Origin: Acanthochlamys bracteata
Taxonomy: Eukaryota > Streptophyta > Magnoliopsida > Pandanales > Velloziaceae
Reading direction: 5' to 3'
Assembly (NCBI GenBank): GCA_019914995.1
Contig: CM034143.1
Span: 374,501-438,500 of the forward strand
DNA: 64,000 bases
Positions 38,130 to 48,495 of this stretch are shown here, piece by piece. The position numbers were made by a program, and so were the translations under genes. The notes under the pieces were generated by a model, which made no database searches, had not been told where the DNA came from, and saw nothing but the letters and a program-made list of their open reading frames with translations. How positions within the stretch are numbered: the first letter of the stretch is position 1; each line of letters opens with the position of its first letter.

Positions 38130-38365
38130 AACCCTCAGATGATAGTGTTTCTCTATTCATTAATCAGAAGAAACCAAACAATTATCCTGCACAAGAGCAG
38201 AAACAAGCTCTCTAGCAGTCAGAAAATAGCAGTAATCGTAGAAGCAGCAGCAGAAGCAGTCACAGCAGACGAAGAGCCCAATGATGATGACAATCCAAAT
38301 TTGAACTGCACACAGTAAGATGCCCGTGCAAGTTGCTCAAATCAAAACCATGGGGCAGTTTCAAT
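38130..38365. repeat. Fold-back unit A
   Basis: The left arm (38132-38220) contains CCCTCAGATGATAGTG and CCTGCACAAGAGCAGAAAC. The right arm (about 38310-38365) reads GCAAGTTGCTCAAATC AAAACC, complementary to the left arm in its AGAGCA...C section. This is the most diverged of the three clear units. Confidence 0.5.
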
Positions 38366-38548
38366 TGATTGGAAAACCTCAAATACAATTACTATATAAA
38401 CCATAGAAGCATAAATAAAATACAGCGAAAAAATAAGTGTAACAATATAACAAGGTCAAGTTCAGTGAAATATAAGACAGAAGCCTCATATTTTAGAATA
38501 GTCCATAGCACCCAAAGGAGAAATCAGATGAATACTCATGACTAACAC

Positions 38549-38845
38549 TCAGATGATAGTGGATCTCTATTTACATTCACAACCAACCAAACTATGGTTT
38601 GGCACAAAAGCAATCATACAAGCTCACAAAGCAGTCCCAACACTGTAGCATCAGCAACACAGCAGCAACAGAAGTAGAGAAGAAGAAGAAGAGAAGGAGA
38701 AGGAGAAGGAGAAGGAGAAGAAGAAGGAGTTGATAATGGTGAGAATGAAGAACTGAAATTTCCTTACACGTGGAGCTTCTACCAAGTTGCTAAAGCAAAA
38801 CAATTGGTTACTACAAAGAGTTATGACTTTTATCATCAGGTATTG
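38549..38845. repeat. Fold-back unit B
   Basis: Left arm 38549-38636 with CTCAGATGATAGTGG, CCAACCAAACTATGG and AAGCAATCATACAAGCTC. Right arm 38762-38845 with GTGGAGCTTCTACCAAGTTG, GCAAAACAATTGGTTAC and TTATCATCAGG. The arms are imperfect reverse complements with about 125 nt between them. A (GAGAAG)n run lies in the loop. Confidence 0.6.
38676..38727. repeat. GAAGAAG/GAGAAG microsatellite
   Basis: Purine-only run built of GAAGAA and GGAGAA units between the arms of fold-back unit B. Confidence 0.8.
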
Positions 38846-39321
38846 TGCATAAGATTTGTGGTTTCGTTAAATAGCAAAATACAATCAATACAAAATTTCT
38901 TCTTGTCCTAACATCATTAACACAAAGCAATAAAATTCAAAAACGCAATGAAGCTGAAACATTAAAATCAAAGTCAAGAGTATTAATTGAAGCAACAAAG
39001 AAGAAAGGCACACCTGAGCATACATGTATTCGCAATGCTAAGCTGACTTAAGTATCACGACACTTCAGAATATAACAACAGACTGATAGTGACAAATAAA
39101 ATTTGCAATAAGAATAACAATGGCATAATAATGTCTCAAGAGCATGCTAAATGCTAAAGATATCCAAATGATAAAATGATAACAAGCATATAATCAAAAC
39201 ATACATTTAAGCCCTCAGATCTCATAGCTGTGCGTACTCATAAACGGTTCAAACAAAGGTTTTCATTAATAAGCATCAGTACGCCAAGGAGAATAGTAAG
39301 GAGAATGAGGATAGATATCAT

Positions 39322-39358
39322 GGTGGTGGTGGTGGTGGTGGCGGTGTTGTGGTGGTGA
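39322..39358. repeat. (GGT)n microsatellite
   Basis: A run of GGT/GTG units with one GGC and one TTG interruption. There is no coding context around it. Confidence 0.8.
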
Positions 39359-40004
39359 GCATATAGGAAAATAGAAAAGGAAAGCAAGTGATGAGAAAGG
39401 ACAAGGCCAAAGGTAGCAGTCCTGAATGCTCACAAAAGAAAACCATGGCACCGCTTCCTTAGAAAAGTTTTTCCATCACAGGGCATATCATCAAACTTTA
39501 AATATACCTCAAGTTAAAGCATACTTCAAACACACGGCAGGAAGCTAGTATCAGGTCATATTACAAACAGGTAACATAAATGGATTTCTAGAACATATCA
39601 TTTTATATGCACAATTTGAGGACCGCAACATTTCATAGCTATCACGCCATTAGATTTGTAAGTTACTCTGAAGTCACTTTCCAGGAATGATATCAAAACC
39701 TAAGATAAATATGGAACTGATAAAAGAAACCACTTCTCAAAAAAGTTGCTAAGATTCCATTAAAAATTACAAGTTGCTAACTATAGGCAGAAGCAATTGA
39801 AAAGTCAAAGCTACATAATACTAGATCAAAATGCACTAGAAACTATAACTATAAAACCAGACAAAGTCAACTTATAACAACAGCTTTAAAAATAAAATAA
39901 ATACTACATACTATACATACAACCAGCATCTTTTAAATAGAAAACTTAATGCAGTAAAATAAGCCCCAGACTTGCAGTAAGACTCAAGTATTAATCATGC
40001 ACTA

Positions 40005-40300
40005 GCCCTCAGATGATAGTGGTTCTACATTTTATTCACAAGCAGCCAATCTATGGTCCTGCACAAGAGCAACCATACAAGCTCATCTAGCAGTCTCCAA
40101 ATAGTAGTAATCCTAGTGGTAGCTGTAGCTAGAGCCACTAGAGACATGAACAAGAAGGTTGTCTAGAAAAACAAAGTGAAGGTGGATGTGGCCTACTTGA
40201 TTACAAAACCACCCATTTTCAACTTCTTACAGTAATGAGCTTGTATAGTTGCTCAAGACAAAGCCAAGGGTTACTTCGAGTTTTGATTCTTATCATCGGG
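40005..40300. repeat. Fold-back unit C, best conserved
   Basis: Left arm 40005-40095 and right arm 40228-40300. The sequence GAGCAACCATACAAGCTCAT on the left pairs with ATGAGCTTGTATAGTTGCTC on the right, 19 of 20 positions. Pairing continues less perfectly through GCAGCCAATCTATGG / CCAAGGGTTACTTC to AGATGATA / TTATCATC. The loop is about 130 nt. Confidence 0.7.
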
Positions 40301-40536
40301 CATTATGCAGAAGATTTGAAGAAACATGTAAAATCCATATCCAACTCTAGCAAAATCAACAAGAAGATAAACCAATAACAATAAATACACGTAAATCTAC
40401 ATTCAGTTATATGAATTAGACTATATCACCTACAATCCACATAGAAGAAACTATAGATAAAACCAATCTAATAATTTTTAAAACCATATCACAATCTTCA
40501 CACCTTGATTTGTCAAAGCGATCAGAGCTCATTACT

Positions 40537-40850
40537 GAGCAGCCAACAATGGCTCTCCACAAGACCAGCTGCTCGCATTCTCAAACTATGAAATCCAACG
40601 CTACACTACAAGAAGAGGAAGAGCTACAACAACAATTATTACAACTACCACTACATTATCGATAACATCGACAACAGCTGAGGCAGCAGTGAACGAGTTC
40701 GATAACGGCGGCCGGCCCGAAGGCGTTGAATGATTGATTGATTGGAGAATTTGGAAAAGGAGACCTTAATAATTTCCAAGTCATAGTTTAACGAGCCTGT
40801 GTAGTTGCTGCTCAAGGCATAATCCGTACGGGTTACTTCGGATTAAATAT
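40537..40850. repeat. Fold-back unit D, degraded
   Basis: Left arm CAGCCAACAATGGCTC...CACAAGACCAG resembles the left arm of unit C. Right arm GTAGTTGCTGCTCAAGGCAT followed by GGGTTACTTCG resembles its right arm. Pairing between the two arms is weak. Confidence 0.4.
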
Positions 40851-41204
40851 ATATATTTATTTCTTGGTCTTTAATTTCCATCACCAGGCAACAAAAAAAT
40901 TGAATATGGTAAATAATGAACAAAAGAAACGCTAGAAATGTAGAAAAAAAAGCACAAAATATTCAGAAAAAAAAAAGAAATCATGAAACAACCAAACCTT
41001 AGAAATGAAGAAACGAAGAGCAAAAAAAAATTCAGACTTATCCAAGGCTAACTATTGCTCACGGATAACAGTTAGATCCTGATTATCAACCAAACAATTC
41101 GAGAAAGAATTTACTCTTCTGAAAACCTTTTCGGGAGATCGCTTGAAATAAAACTGGCGGCGACCAAAAGAACAAAGAAGGGCTTCGCTTGCAAGTCACA
41201 AGCA

Positions 41205-41212
41205 CTTATATA
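41205..41212 (-). promoter_or_regulatory. Candidate TATA box for the non-coding locus
   Basis: Minus-strand TATATAAG in the context TTGGTATATAAGTGC predicts a start near 41180, running toward the fold-back array. A GGCCCA element is about 80 nt farther upstream, a motif common in promoters of plant housekeeping and small-RNA-related genes. Motif evidence only. Confidence 0.35.
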
Positions 41213-41566
41213 CCAACATTGGACTCATTAAAATTACCCATCATAGTTCGTTTAATTTTCTAAATTGCCATTTACGTATTTGCACGTTTGGGCCTTCTGA
41301 TATTTGTGTTTGCAATATCAGGCTTCTACAACTATTCTTAGCGACCTAGTAACTATTACAGATTCCATACACTCAGAGATATTGAAGCACAAACACAAAT
41401 ACCATGTAGTAACAGCAGCTCTTCAATCACTCTCTGAAATTTATCAGCAATTTCTTCCATGAACAAACTCATCAAGAAAACACTCCATTAAATAGAAACA
41501 TATCCATTCAACATACAACAACAACAACAACAACAATATGCGTACAACAGCAGACTCATCAGACAT

Positions 41567-43856
41567 TCACAAGCTAGCTTGGTCGAAACTACTCAAGCAT
41601 ATGGCGAACGCTTGGAATACCGATAACGGGTAACGGTAGTCCATCGTGAACGTATCCATCGCTACCTTCCCGAACTGAAGTATGATTTTGTTGTGATCAG
41701 ATTGTGGGGCTGGCGGCTGTGGTGGTGCTGCAGCTGCTTCTTGTTGCTGCTGCTGTGTAGCAGCAATAAGCTGAAAGTTCTTCACGGATGCAACTGTTAC
41801 CCTGCCACGGAAGTTCAAACACCAGCACTGCAGCTGTTCATGCCACCTTGGGGGCTTATTTCGAAGCACTAAGGGTTGTTGTAGCTTTCTGCCAGATTCT
41901 TCATTACCCAGAATGCCACTACTGCCAATATCAGAGAACTTACCGCTGTTGAAATCCATCGAATGGTCGAAGATGGATGACCTAGAGAAGGACGAGCTTC
42001 CAAACGAGGCCTCCAAGTTGTGAGGAATGATATTTTGTGGTAGGCCAGGGACAGTTCCACCGATGTCGAGTGAAGAGGCTGGAATAGAGTCCATGACCAC
42101 ATGCATCCGTCGTGGGCCTCGCGTACCAAGCACACTTAATTCATATGTCACCTGAGCAATGTTATAGCTACCCATGGGAATCTTGGGCGAGACTTTCTTA
42201 GAGTTGAATCTACGGCTTCTTTTTCCAGAGTGGCCCAGTGCGGCACTGTTGTATGGGAGCTGTGTATCAAGTACTATAAATTTCGTCCCGAGGAAATTCG
42301 ACCTGTTAGAAATGAGCCAGGCTATTCGTAACAGTGAAAGGAAGAGAATGAAAAGATGCACTCATCAAATTAGTTTCGTACTTCTTACCTCAGTTTTCCT
42401 ATGTAAGTGTTGCTCGACCTTGATATGTTACCAGGGTCTATTGAAATAATGTACTCGGTGTAAGTAGTGCGGCGAGTCCTCTTTGCTGACAAGAGGAACT
42501 TCCCATTTTCAGAAAGCACAGATGCTGAAGAATACGATCAAAGTTACTACTTCAAGTTTTCTATGTTAAGCAATGGTCAAGGACACAAGATGTAACAGAT
42601 GATACAAATTTAGCAGAAAATTATTCTTAGTTGACCCAGATTTCAACATAAAGGCACCTTTACCAAGTTCTACCGTCTATGCATAATCATAAGCATGGTC
42701 CATATTACCAAAAAGCTTCTTAGCAACTTAATGCAAGCTTTAAAGTGCCAACTTAGTCATTTTTCATACATGGATCTAAGTGCATCCATAGCTTCGAATA
42801 AGCAGCTTAAAAGTGCATGAACAAGACAAGGAAGGTTAAGGATATTAAAATAAACGTCCAATTAGCAAGCAAGGATTAGACACTAGTATCCGGAATATCT
42901 CAGCTGGATCCCAGATAACATCAGACAATAAGAAATGGAATTTACAAAATATCCGCCAATCAGTCCATCAGAACTTAATAAATACAAGCATGGTAAGACA
43001 GGGTAAACAGCTATATATAATCTAATGAGACGATCTTCCAAATCAGACTTGATCAGATTCTCAAATAAACTCTAGAAGAAAAATTTTCATGATATGCAGC
43101 TATGTCTGAGTGTCCTTATGAAGCCAGATTAACTCAAGTAATGCCATATGTCTGGAAAAGTCACAACAGATATGTTTGCATATAAGAAGTGCTTGCAAGA
43201 AAATAGAGGCAAATCTTACACAGCAACAAGATAAAGGATGAAAACCATTGAACAAGGAACTTACTAGGGTTAAGGGACAGGTACAGATGATAAGTCATCT
43301 TTGATTTGTCTCTCTTTATGAAACATTGAATTGTTCCATCTCGAGGTCCAGGCTGCAAAGGATTAGGCAGATTGCTAGTTAAAGATATATATCTTTAATC
43401 AGGATTTTCCCACGGTAAAATCTCCTTGATAATTTGACTCCAAGTGAACTAAAAACGAATTGCAAGTAAAATTTAACCCACTAACTTATAGAAAAAAGTA
43501 AACACTACCTGCTTGAGAGAGACAGGAAAAGTAAGCTTCCCAGAGAACTCTGGACTCTTCACTAACTCTATACACATATCCCTCCATGTTTTACAAACAG
43601 CTGCACAGGCAACTACGCTCTTGCGTGAAGGCCAAGCGTTCTCATCGTCCTCCAGTCTTTTAATTACATCATAAAGAAGTTCTGGAGGAAGGTTCGACCA
43701 GCAACTTGGCTGCACAACTGGCGTAGAATCATGCAGCTTATTCACTGAAGACAGGGACTTATCCCTGTGGTGACCAGAAAGCCTCACCTCAAAACTACGT
43801 CTAGACAAGCTCCCGATGCTATCTCTTAGATCCCGAACGAGGTTACGGAAAGACAT
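41567..43856 (-). CDS. Tubby-like F-box protein with altered C-terminal end
   Basis: Four exons on the minus strand: 43856-43509, 43352-43265, 42524-42389 and 42302-41567, about 435 residues. The start [20 protein letters not shown] is the standard plant TLP start. An F-box follows ([19 protein letters not shown]..., ~residues 51-100). Then comes the tubby domain: [88 protein letters not shown] and [21 protein letters not shown] poly-Gln/Pro insert lies near residue 385. By family it binds phosphoinositides at the plasma membrane and an SKP1/CUL1 ligase through the F-box. The usual end SSFDTKLACE is here SSFDQASL; the DNA after GAC reads CAAGCTAGCTTGTGAA, i.e. KLACE in another frame. A leader with its own intron probably reaches 45.95 kb. 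Confidence 0.94.
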
Positions 43857-44276
43857 CTATACTGGTAGTAAAGCGTCTGGACAAAGTTGGCCCCTATTAC
43901 AACGGAAGATGGAACCTTATGCAAACAACAAATAGAGGGACTTCCTCATAAAACATAATGAGCTGCAAGAAAAGAAAAGAAAATGATGAAAGAGAGAAAA
44001 GTAACTATTCACCATGATCTACTCTTCAAATCAAACAGCTACTCTTACAGAATGCTATACCAACAACATATTCTACAGAAAAAAAGTGAAAACCAGATAA
44101 TATTACATCTCCAATATGAAAACCTTCAAAGCACAAAATATGTATAAGCATCTCTTAATTATGCCTCTAAAGTCTAAGCAGGCCTTTCATATAAAACAAT
44201 AGGCAAGAAGCTGAATCACAAAATAAAGTCAGCATTCGTTTTTTCATTAACAATGGGAAGGCGGTTTAGTGTGAAA
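43857..44276. other. TULP 5' flank or leader intron
   Basis: No coding features; probably part of the leader intron of the Tubby-like gene, because a CT-rich leader-like exon with a GTAGGTGAGT donor is visible on the minus strand near 45915-45950. Confidence 0.35.
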
Positions 44277-44396
44277 TGTGACGAGCTTAGTATTACTCTT
44301 AAAACTAATTGGCGATGAGAGGAGTGAGTCCAATTTTTATGAAATCATTTCAAAACTATTGATAAACAATGTTGGATTAAACTTTTCTTAATTTAT
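44277..44396 (-). repeat. TRIM 3' LTR
   Basis: Second LTR, sharing most of its sequence with 44667-44787. No clean polypurine tract is visible just upstream of it. Confidence 0.7.
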
Positions 44397-44650
44397 GTAC
44401 TCCAACGGAGCGTTTTTTTATTTTTATTTTTTTTTGAAGTGAAGTGAAGTGATGCGGGCTACTTACCCTATAATGAATTTGAATGATGTTGGCTATATAT
44501 TCTGAAATAAAGTGAGTTCTTTGCTCTAGAATAAAACGGGCTACATGTTCTAAAATTAAGCAGGCTATTTGCTTTAAAATAAAACAAACCATTATTCCTG
44601 ATAAAGTGGATAATAAAGTTAAGTTTAGCCCACAAGCCGACATGGCCCAA

Positions 44651-44666
44651 CCTAGCTTCGATACCA
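44651..44666 (-). other. TRIM primer binding site
   Basis: Minus strand TGGTATCGAAGCTAGG abuts the LTR end and resembles the complement of the 3' end of initiator tRNA-Met. Confidence 0.75.
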
Positions 44667-44787
44667 TGTGACGAATTTAAGATTTCTTTCAAAACTAATT
44701 GGCGATGAGAGTAGTGAGTCCAAATTTTTATAAATATCATTTCAGAACAATTGATCAGTAGTGTGAGACTAAGTCTATCTTAATATG
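44667..44787 (-). repeat. TRIM 5' LTR
   Basis: First LTR in element orientation, minus strand. It ends in CACA next to the primer binding site. Confidence 0.75.
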
Positions 44788-47700
44788 AAGCTATTATGAA
44801 GCTATTTTGATGGTATGACCTTATAAAATATCACATGAGAAAAACAAGATAGACCTTATCCTATGAATGGATGGATGTCCACGAAACTTGATCTTAGAAA
44901 ACGGAAGATAGTTTTCTATAAACATGTAATAAAGCTCAACAAGAGCATAAATTGCATTAGAAATAGGTGAATAATATTTTAAAGCTTCACTAACTGATCT
45001 GGGTGTTTCATGGTCAAGGATAAGACAGCCACCTACTACAAGATGCTTACCAGTGGATCTTGAGTGACAGATCCAAATCCAAGTCTTTGGTTTTAGGAAA
45101 TGATCCCGAAACAAAATCATGACTCAAGAAAAGTGCATGAATTGCAGTTTTTCTTGAAACAACAAATCTCTCAATAGTCAGAAACTACTCTATGACATAG
45201 GATATCTAAAGAACCAAAGAACTACTGATACCAGCATGAGAGATAGATTGGCAAGACTAAAAGAGATGAACAATGTTATAGTTTCTGAAGCCACATGCGT
45301 AAACTGACCCGTATCGATGTACTGGTCTGACACATGTATCAATAAGTAACATTTTTTTTTTCTTGCAAAATTAATATAATCATAATTAGATACTACTGAA
45401 GTTTCTATCTACTTGTAAGGAGAATCTGAAATAATAAGAATTCAATATAATCCATGTTATCTACTATAATAACAAAACTTTTTGCAGTAAATTAAAGACC
45501 TAAACAGATATTATAGAAACTAAGTGGAAAGCTCAACACTTCCTAGAACAAGCTGATCAAGCAACGTTGTGCTATTTATTACTACAACGATATAAAATTG
45601 GAAACACAAACTCCGTTCAAATCTCGAGTTCCTCGCACATAGTACAATGATTACCCTCCGAAGTTGTAGTTTTAGAACAGATTATTATTGTAAAGGACGT
45701 CAAGCTTAATTACATAAAACTTTCGGAAATGCTAAAAGATGAACAACAGTGGATGAGAAATCGCTCGACTTAATCAAAATCACTTCAAATCTCTCTCCAT
45801 CTAAACTCAAATTCAACAAGAACACATACAAAAGCCCAATTTTTCAAAAGTTGAAAATTTTAACCAAAAAAATTTTTAAAAGAAAAATCAACAGTTGGAA
45901 AAGAAACCAACTCACCTACAGCACAATCTCTCTTCAATCTCTACTCCCTTCAAATCCAAAAAAATAAACAAACAAAATCTTCTTTATTAAAGAAAATTTT
46001 AAAAATCTGTCTGTATTTCTCTCTTTCTAGCTGGTAGACTATTTATTGCTTTTGAAATGAGAACAGAGAGAGAGGGGGGACTAATTTGTTACTACCCCAC
46101 CCACAGGTTTGACTTTCCGTTTCGTTATTTAACGGACGTTAGAACCAGTATCTCCGTAAGGAAAGAAACGGATTAACGGTATTGTTGACGTCTGTTTATT
46201 ATTTAACGGCTCCGTTAATCCTTTGTTGTTATAGAAGTTTCCTTGAAGCTGTATAGAAACAGTAGTGTAGACTGTCTAGTTTTTCAGTTGACGATTTTGA
46301 GATTACTTTTTCCAACTTATTATATCTAATTTTAAATTGTTTAATATTAAAAGTCTTTTATATTATTCCAAATGTTAATAGCAAACTTGTTTTACATAAA
46401 CAAATTAAGAAAACAAATAATCCCAGACGACTTTTTAAGTAATTCAATTCAATTATGTTAATACCAAAATAAAAATAATTATATCTTGTTGAATTAAATT
46501 AAAATTTTATCTTAGAATTTTACATGTTAGAAACTCTAGATTTGTTACATCAAAATAAAACCAGATACTTTGAGGTCAACTTGGCTTGCAATTATTATAT
46601 ATTATTATTTGTAACGAGCGTATAATAATAAGTTGATCTATTTAAATAAACAAAAGTCGATTTGTTTTATTTATATGTTAGAAGAAAATGAAACATAATC
46701 AGAAAATCCTCGAACGAATCTTACCTGACTAAGTCGCTATCGGAAAATTATTAAACAAAATTTCTGCTGATCAAGCAACCTTCTGAAGCTACTAGTTCAT
46801 AACATAAAATAATAACAATAATTTTAATAATTTATTTCATCTGAAAATTTATTTATTTGTAGAAAATAATATTATTTTTATGAATTTTTAAATTTATTAT
46901 TAAATAACTTTTTAATAATCATAAATAAAAAAAATATTTTTTATTATTTTCTTATGATATGGGGGCGTATGTGAAATATATATATTTAAAGTATATTATT
47001 TTTATATTATTATTTCATCTAATAATTTATTTTTATTATATTAAATAACTTTTTAATAAGTTTATATTTTTAATAAAAATATATATTTTTTATCAAATTT
47101 TTCAATGCTTGAAAATTTGGGGACATATAAAAATGTTTATAAAATGAAATTTTTTTTAAATAAAAAGTATTTTTGTATTTTTTATCTAAAATATAATAAA
47201 TATATATAATATAAAGATCTTACTATATAAAAATTTTTTATATTATTTAAATTTTAAATAATTTTTTTAAATATATATGTATAAAAAATATAAAATAGTA
47301 AATTAAAAAAATAATAATTGAAAAGACGCTAAACCAATCGGGTCTAGATAATTACACCAGTCTAAATTTTGATAATAGAAGCCCAAGGCCAATGTGGTAC
47401 ATGGGCTAATAAACCTGTTAGTCGGTTGGGCTAGGCCGCAAATAAAAAGTTCAATGAATGGTCTGACCTTGCTTTTTAAGTTGGTAGAACTATAATTTTT
47501 TTCGCCATAATTAAAATTTTATTAATTTTTTATATTTTAATTATAAATAAGTTAGGAATTCGAATTTTCAGTTTTGTATAAATAGAACTTAAATTTTATT
47601 ATATTTTTTTTCTGAACTCACTTTCAATTCACTTCAAAAATTAATTAAAATATAAAATCAAAACTTTATTTTCATTATATTTTTTTAATATTTTATTTTA

Positions 47701-48080
47701 TTATTTATTTTTATGAAACTTAGTTACGGACCGCCTAAACAAGTAAAACAAAATCCATCAGGATATATAGGTTTTTATCTAGATCTGGTCCACATTCATT
47801 GATCATTGTGGCAACTAGATCCACACAGGTTGTGCAAATTCTAACACTAAACTTGTTACTTTCTCATGAAAATTGTGTGTTTTAATTTGATTTGTAAAGA
47901 AATTTTTTTCTTTCTACGATCCTTACCATGATTGATAAATGAACACTTGAAATTTGATAGCAAACAACAGATGAATCGCAATGCGATGAGTTGATTAAAA
48001 CATGATGAAGATCCATGGTACTTATTCTGATCAGTTGTTAAATGCATTTGTAATGTAATTCACCTGTAACTCGTGGTCCA
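44788..48080. other. Intergenic and probable TULP leader/promoter, then AT-rich DNA
   Basis: 45.7-45.95 kb looks like a leader exon of the Tubby-like gene (minus strand, AGAGATTGAAGAGAGATTG then a GTAGGTGAG donor). 46.0-46.25 kb would be its promoter. 46.8-47.7 kb is extremely AT-rich and may contain eroded MITEs. No coding region is supported. Confidence 0.4.
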
Positions 48081-48084
48081 AGTG

Positions 48085-48495
48085 ATGCCCACCAGATGTT
48101 TGAAGAATTCTACTTAAAGATATTTATTTGGAATGATTGTGTTAGAATCATAGAACATAAGCATCAGCTGTTATATGTGCGAGTAATTGTAAAAATTTTG
48201 GTTCTTGGTGCGATTCTTAGTTACCGGTAAGTTGTTTGAAGAATTTCCCCTGAGTGCGATTGTACGATTTTGCTTTGTAGCAGTTAGTGACATATGTGAC
48301 TCGGTGCTGTTCGTGATTCTTTTGTGATGTCCAGAAGTGTTTGAAGAATCTCCCTTTACTAGCTTTCCAAAAGTCTGGCACCATGATGAAGCTAGTACAG
48401 GTTTCGGGAAAGAGATTGATCTATCAAGTGGTTTTGGAAAGCTGATATTTGCTTCTGGATTCAACAAGAAATTTCCCTACGGCGCAAAAGCTTAA
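48085..48495 (+). other. Three exon-like repeated modules, gene remnant or unresolved exons
   Basis: The phrase TGTTTGAAGAAT(T/C)(T/C) occurs three times at about 48099, 48230 and 48340, the first and third directly after an acceptor-like CCAG. After the third, an open frame reads VFEESPFTSFPKVWHHDEAS and then TGFGKEIDLSSGFGKLIFAS, ending at a TAA at 48493. The composition looks coding. I do not recognise the protein and could not link it into a gene model. Confidence 0.3.

Larger units (their letters stand above)
38071..40860 (-). ncRNA. Candidate non-coding locus with repeated fold-back units
   Basis: This 2.8-kb stretch has no usable open frame but holds a repeated architecture: a block with ...CTCAGATGATAGTG... 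and ...GCACAAGAGCAA...CAAGCTC, followed 100-200 nt later by a block that is approximately its reverse complement. Three units are clear (38130-38365, 38549-38845, 40005-40300) and one is degraded (40537-40850). Such spacing would let a transcript fold into long imperfect hairpins. A TATA-like box at 41205-41212 points into the region on the minus strand. It may be a MIRNA-like cluster, another structured RNA, or a family of inverted-repeat elements. The strand and the RNA itself are inferred. Confidence 0.35.
44277..44787 (-). mobile_element. TRIM: miniature LTR retrotransposon
   Basis: Two direct repeats of about 120 bp, 44277-44396 and 44667-44787, share AAAACTAATTGGCGATGAGA, GTAGTGAGTCCAA and ATCATTTCA. 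On the minus strand the first LTR ends ...CGTCACA and is followed directly by TGGTATCGAAGCTAGG. This matches the initiator tRNA-Met primer site (TGGTATCAGAGC-type) at about 13 of 16 positions. The 270-bp interior has no gag or pol and contains about four units of a 24-bp repeat. LTRs plus primer site in 0.5 kb with no coding is the definition of a TRIM. It lies in the presumed leader intron of the Tubby-like gene, in the same orientation. The two LTRs are clearly diverged, so the insertion is old. Confidence 0.8.

Noticed and set aside
38310..38365. miR828-like string TTGCTCAAAT in fold-back unit A
   Set aside because: Only the first ten bases agree with the miRNA I recall; the following bases differ, so it is not called.
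38130..40300. Box C/D or H/ACA snoRNA cluster
   Set aside because: CTGA (box D-like) and AGAGCA (H box-like) strings recur, but a good box C (TGATGA) with proper spacing is present in only one unit and no terminal ACA hairpin could be placed.
44821..45120. 99-residue open frame on the minus strand
   Set aside because: No recognisable motif; it lies in the presumed leader intron of the Tubby-like gene next to the TRIM and has no splice or start context.
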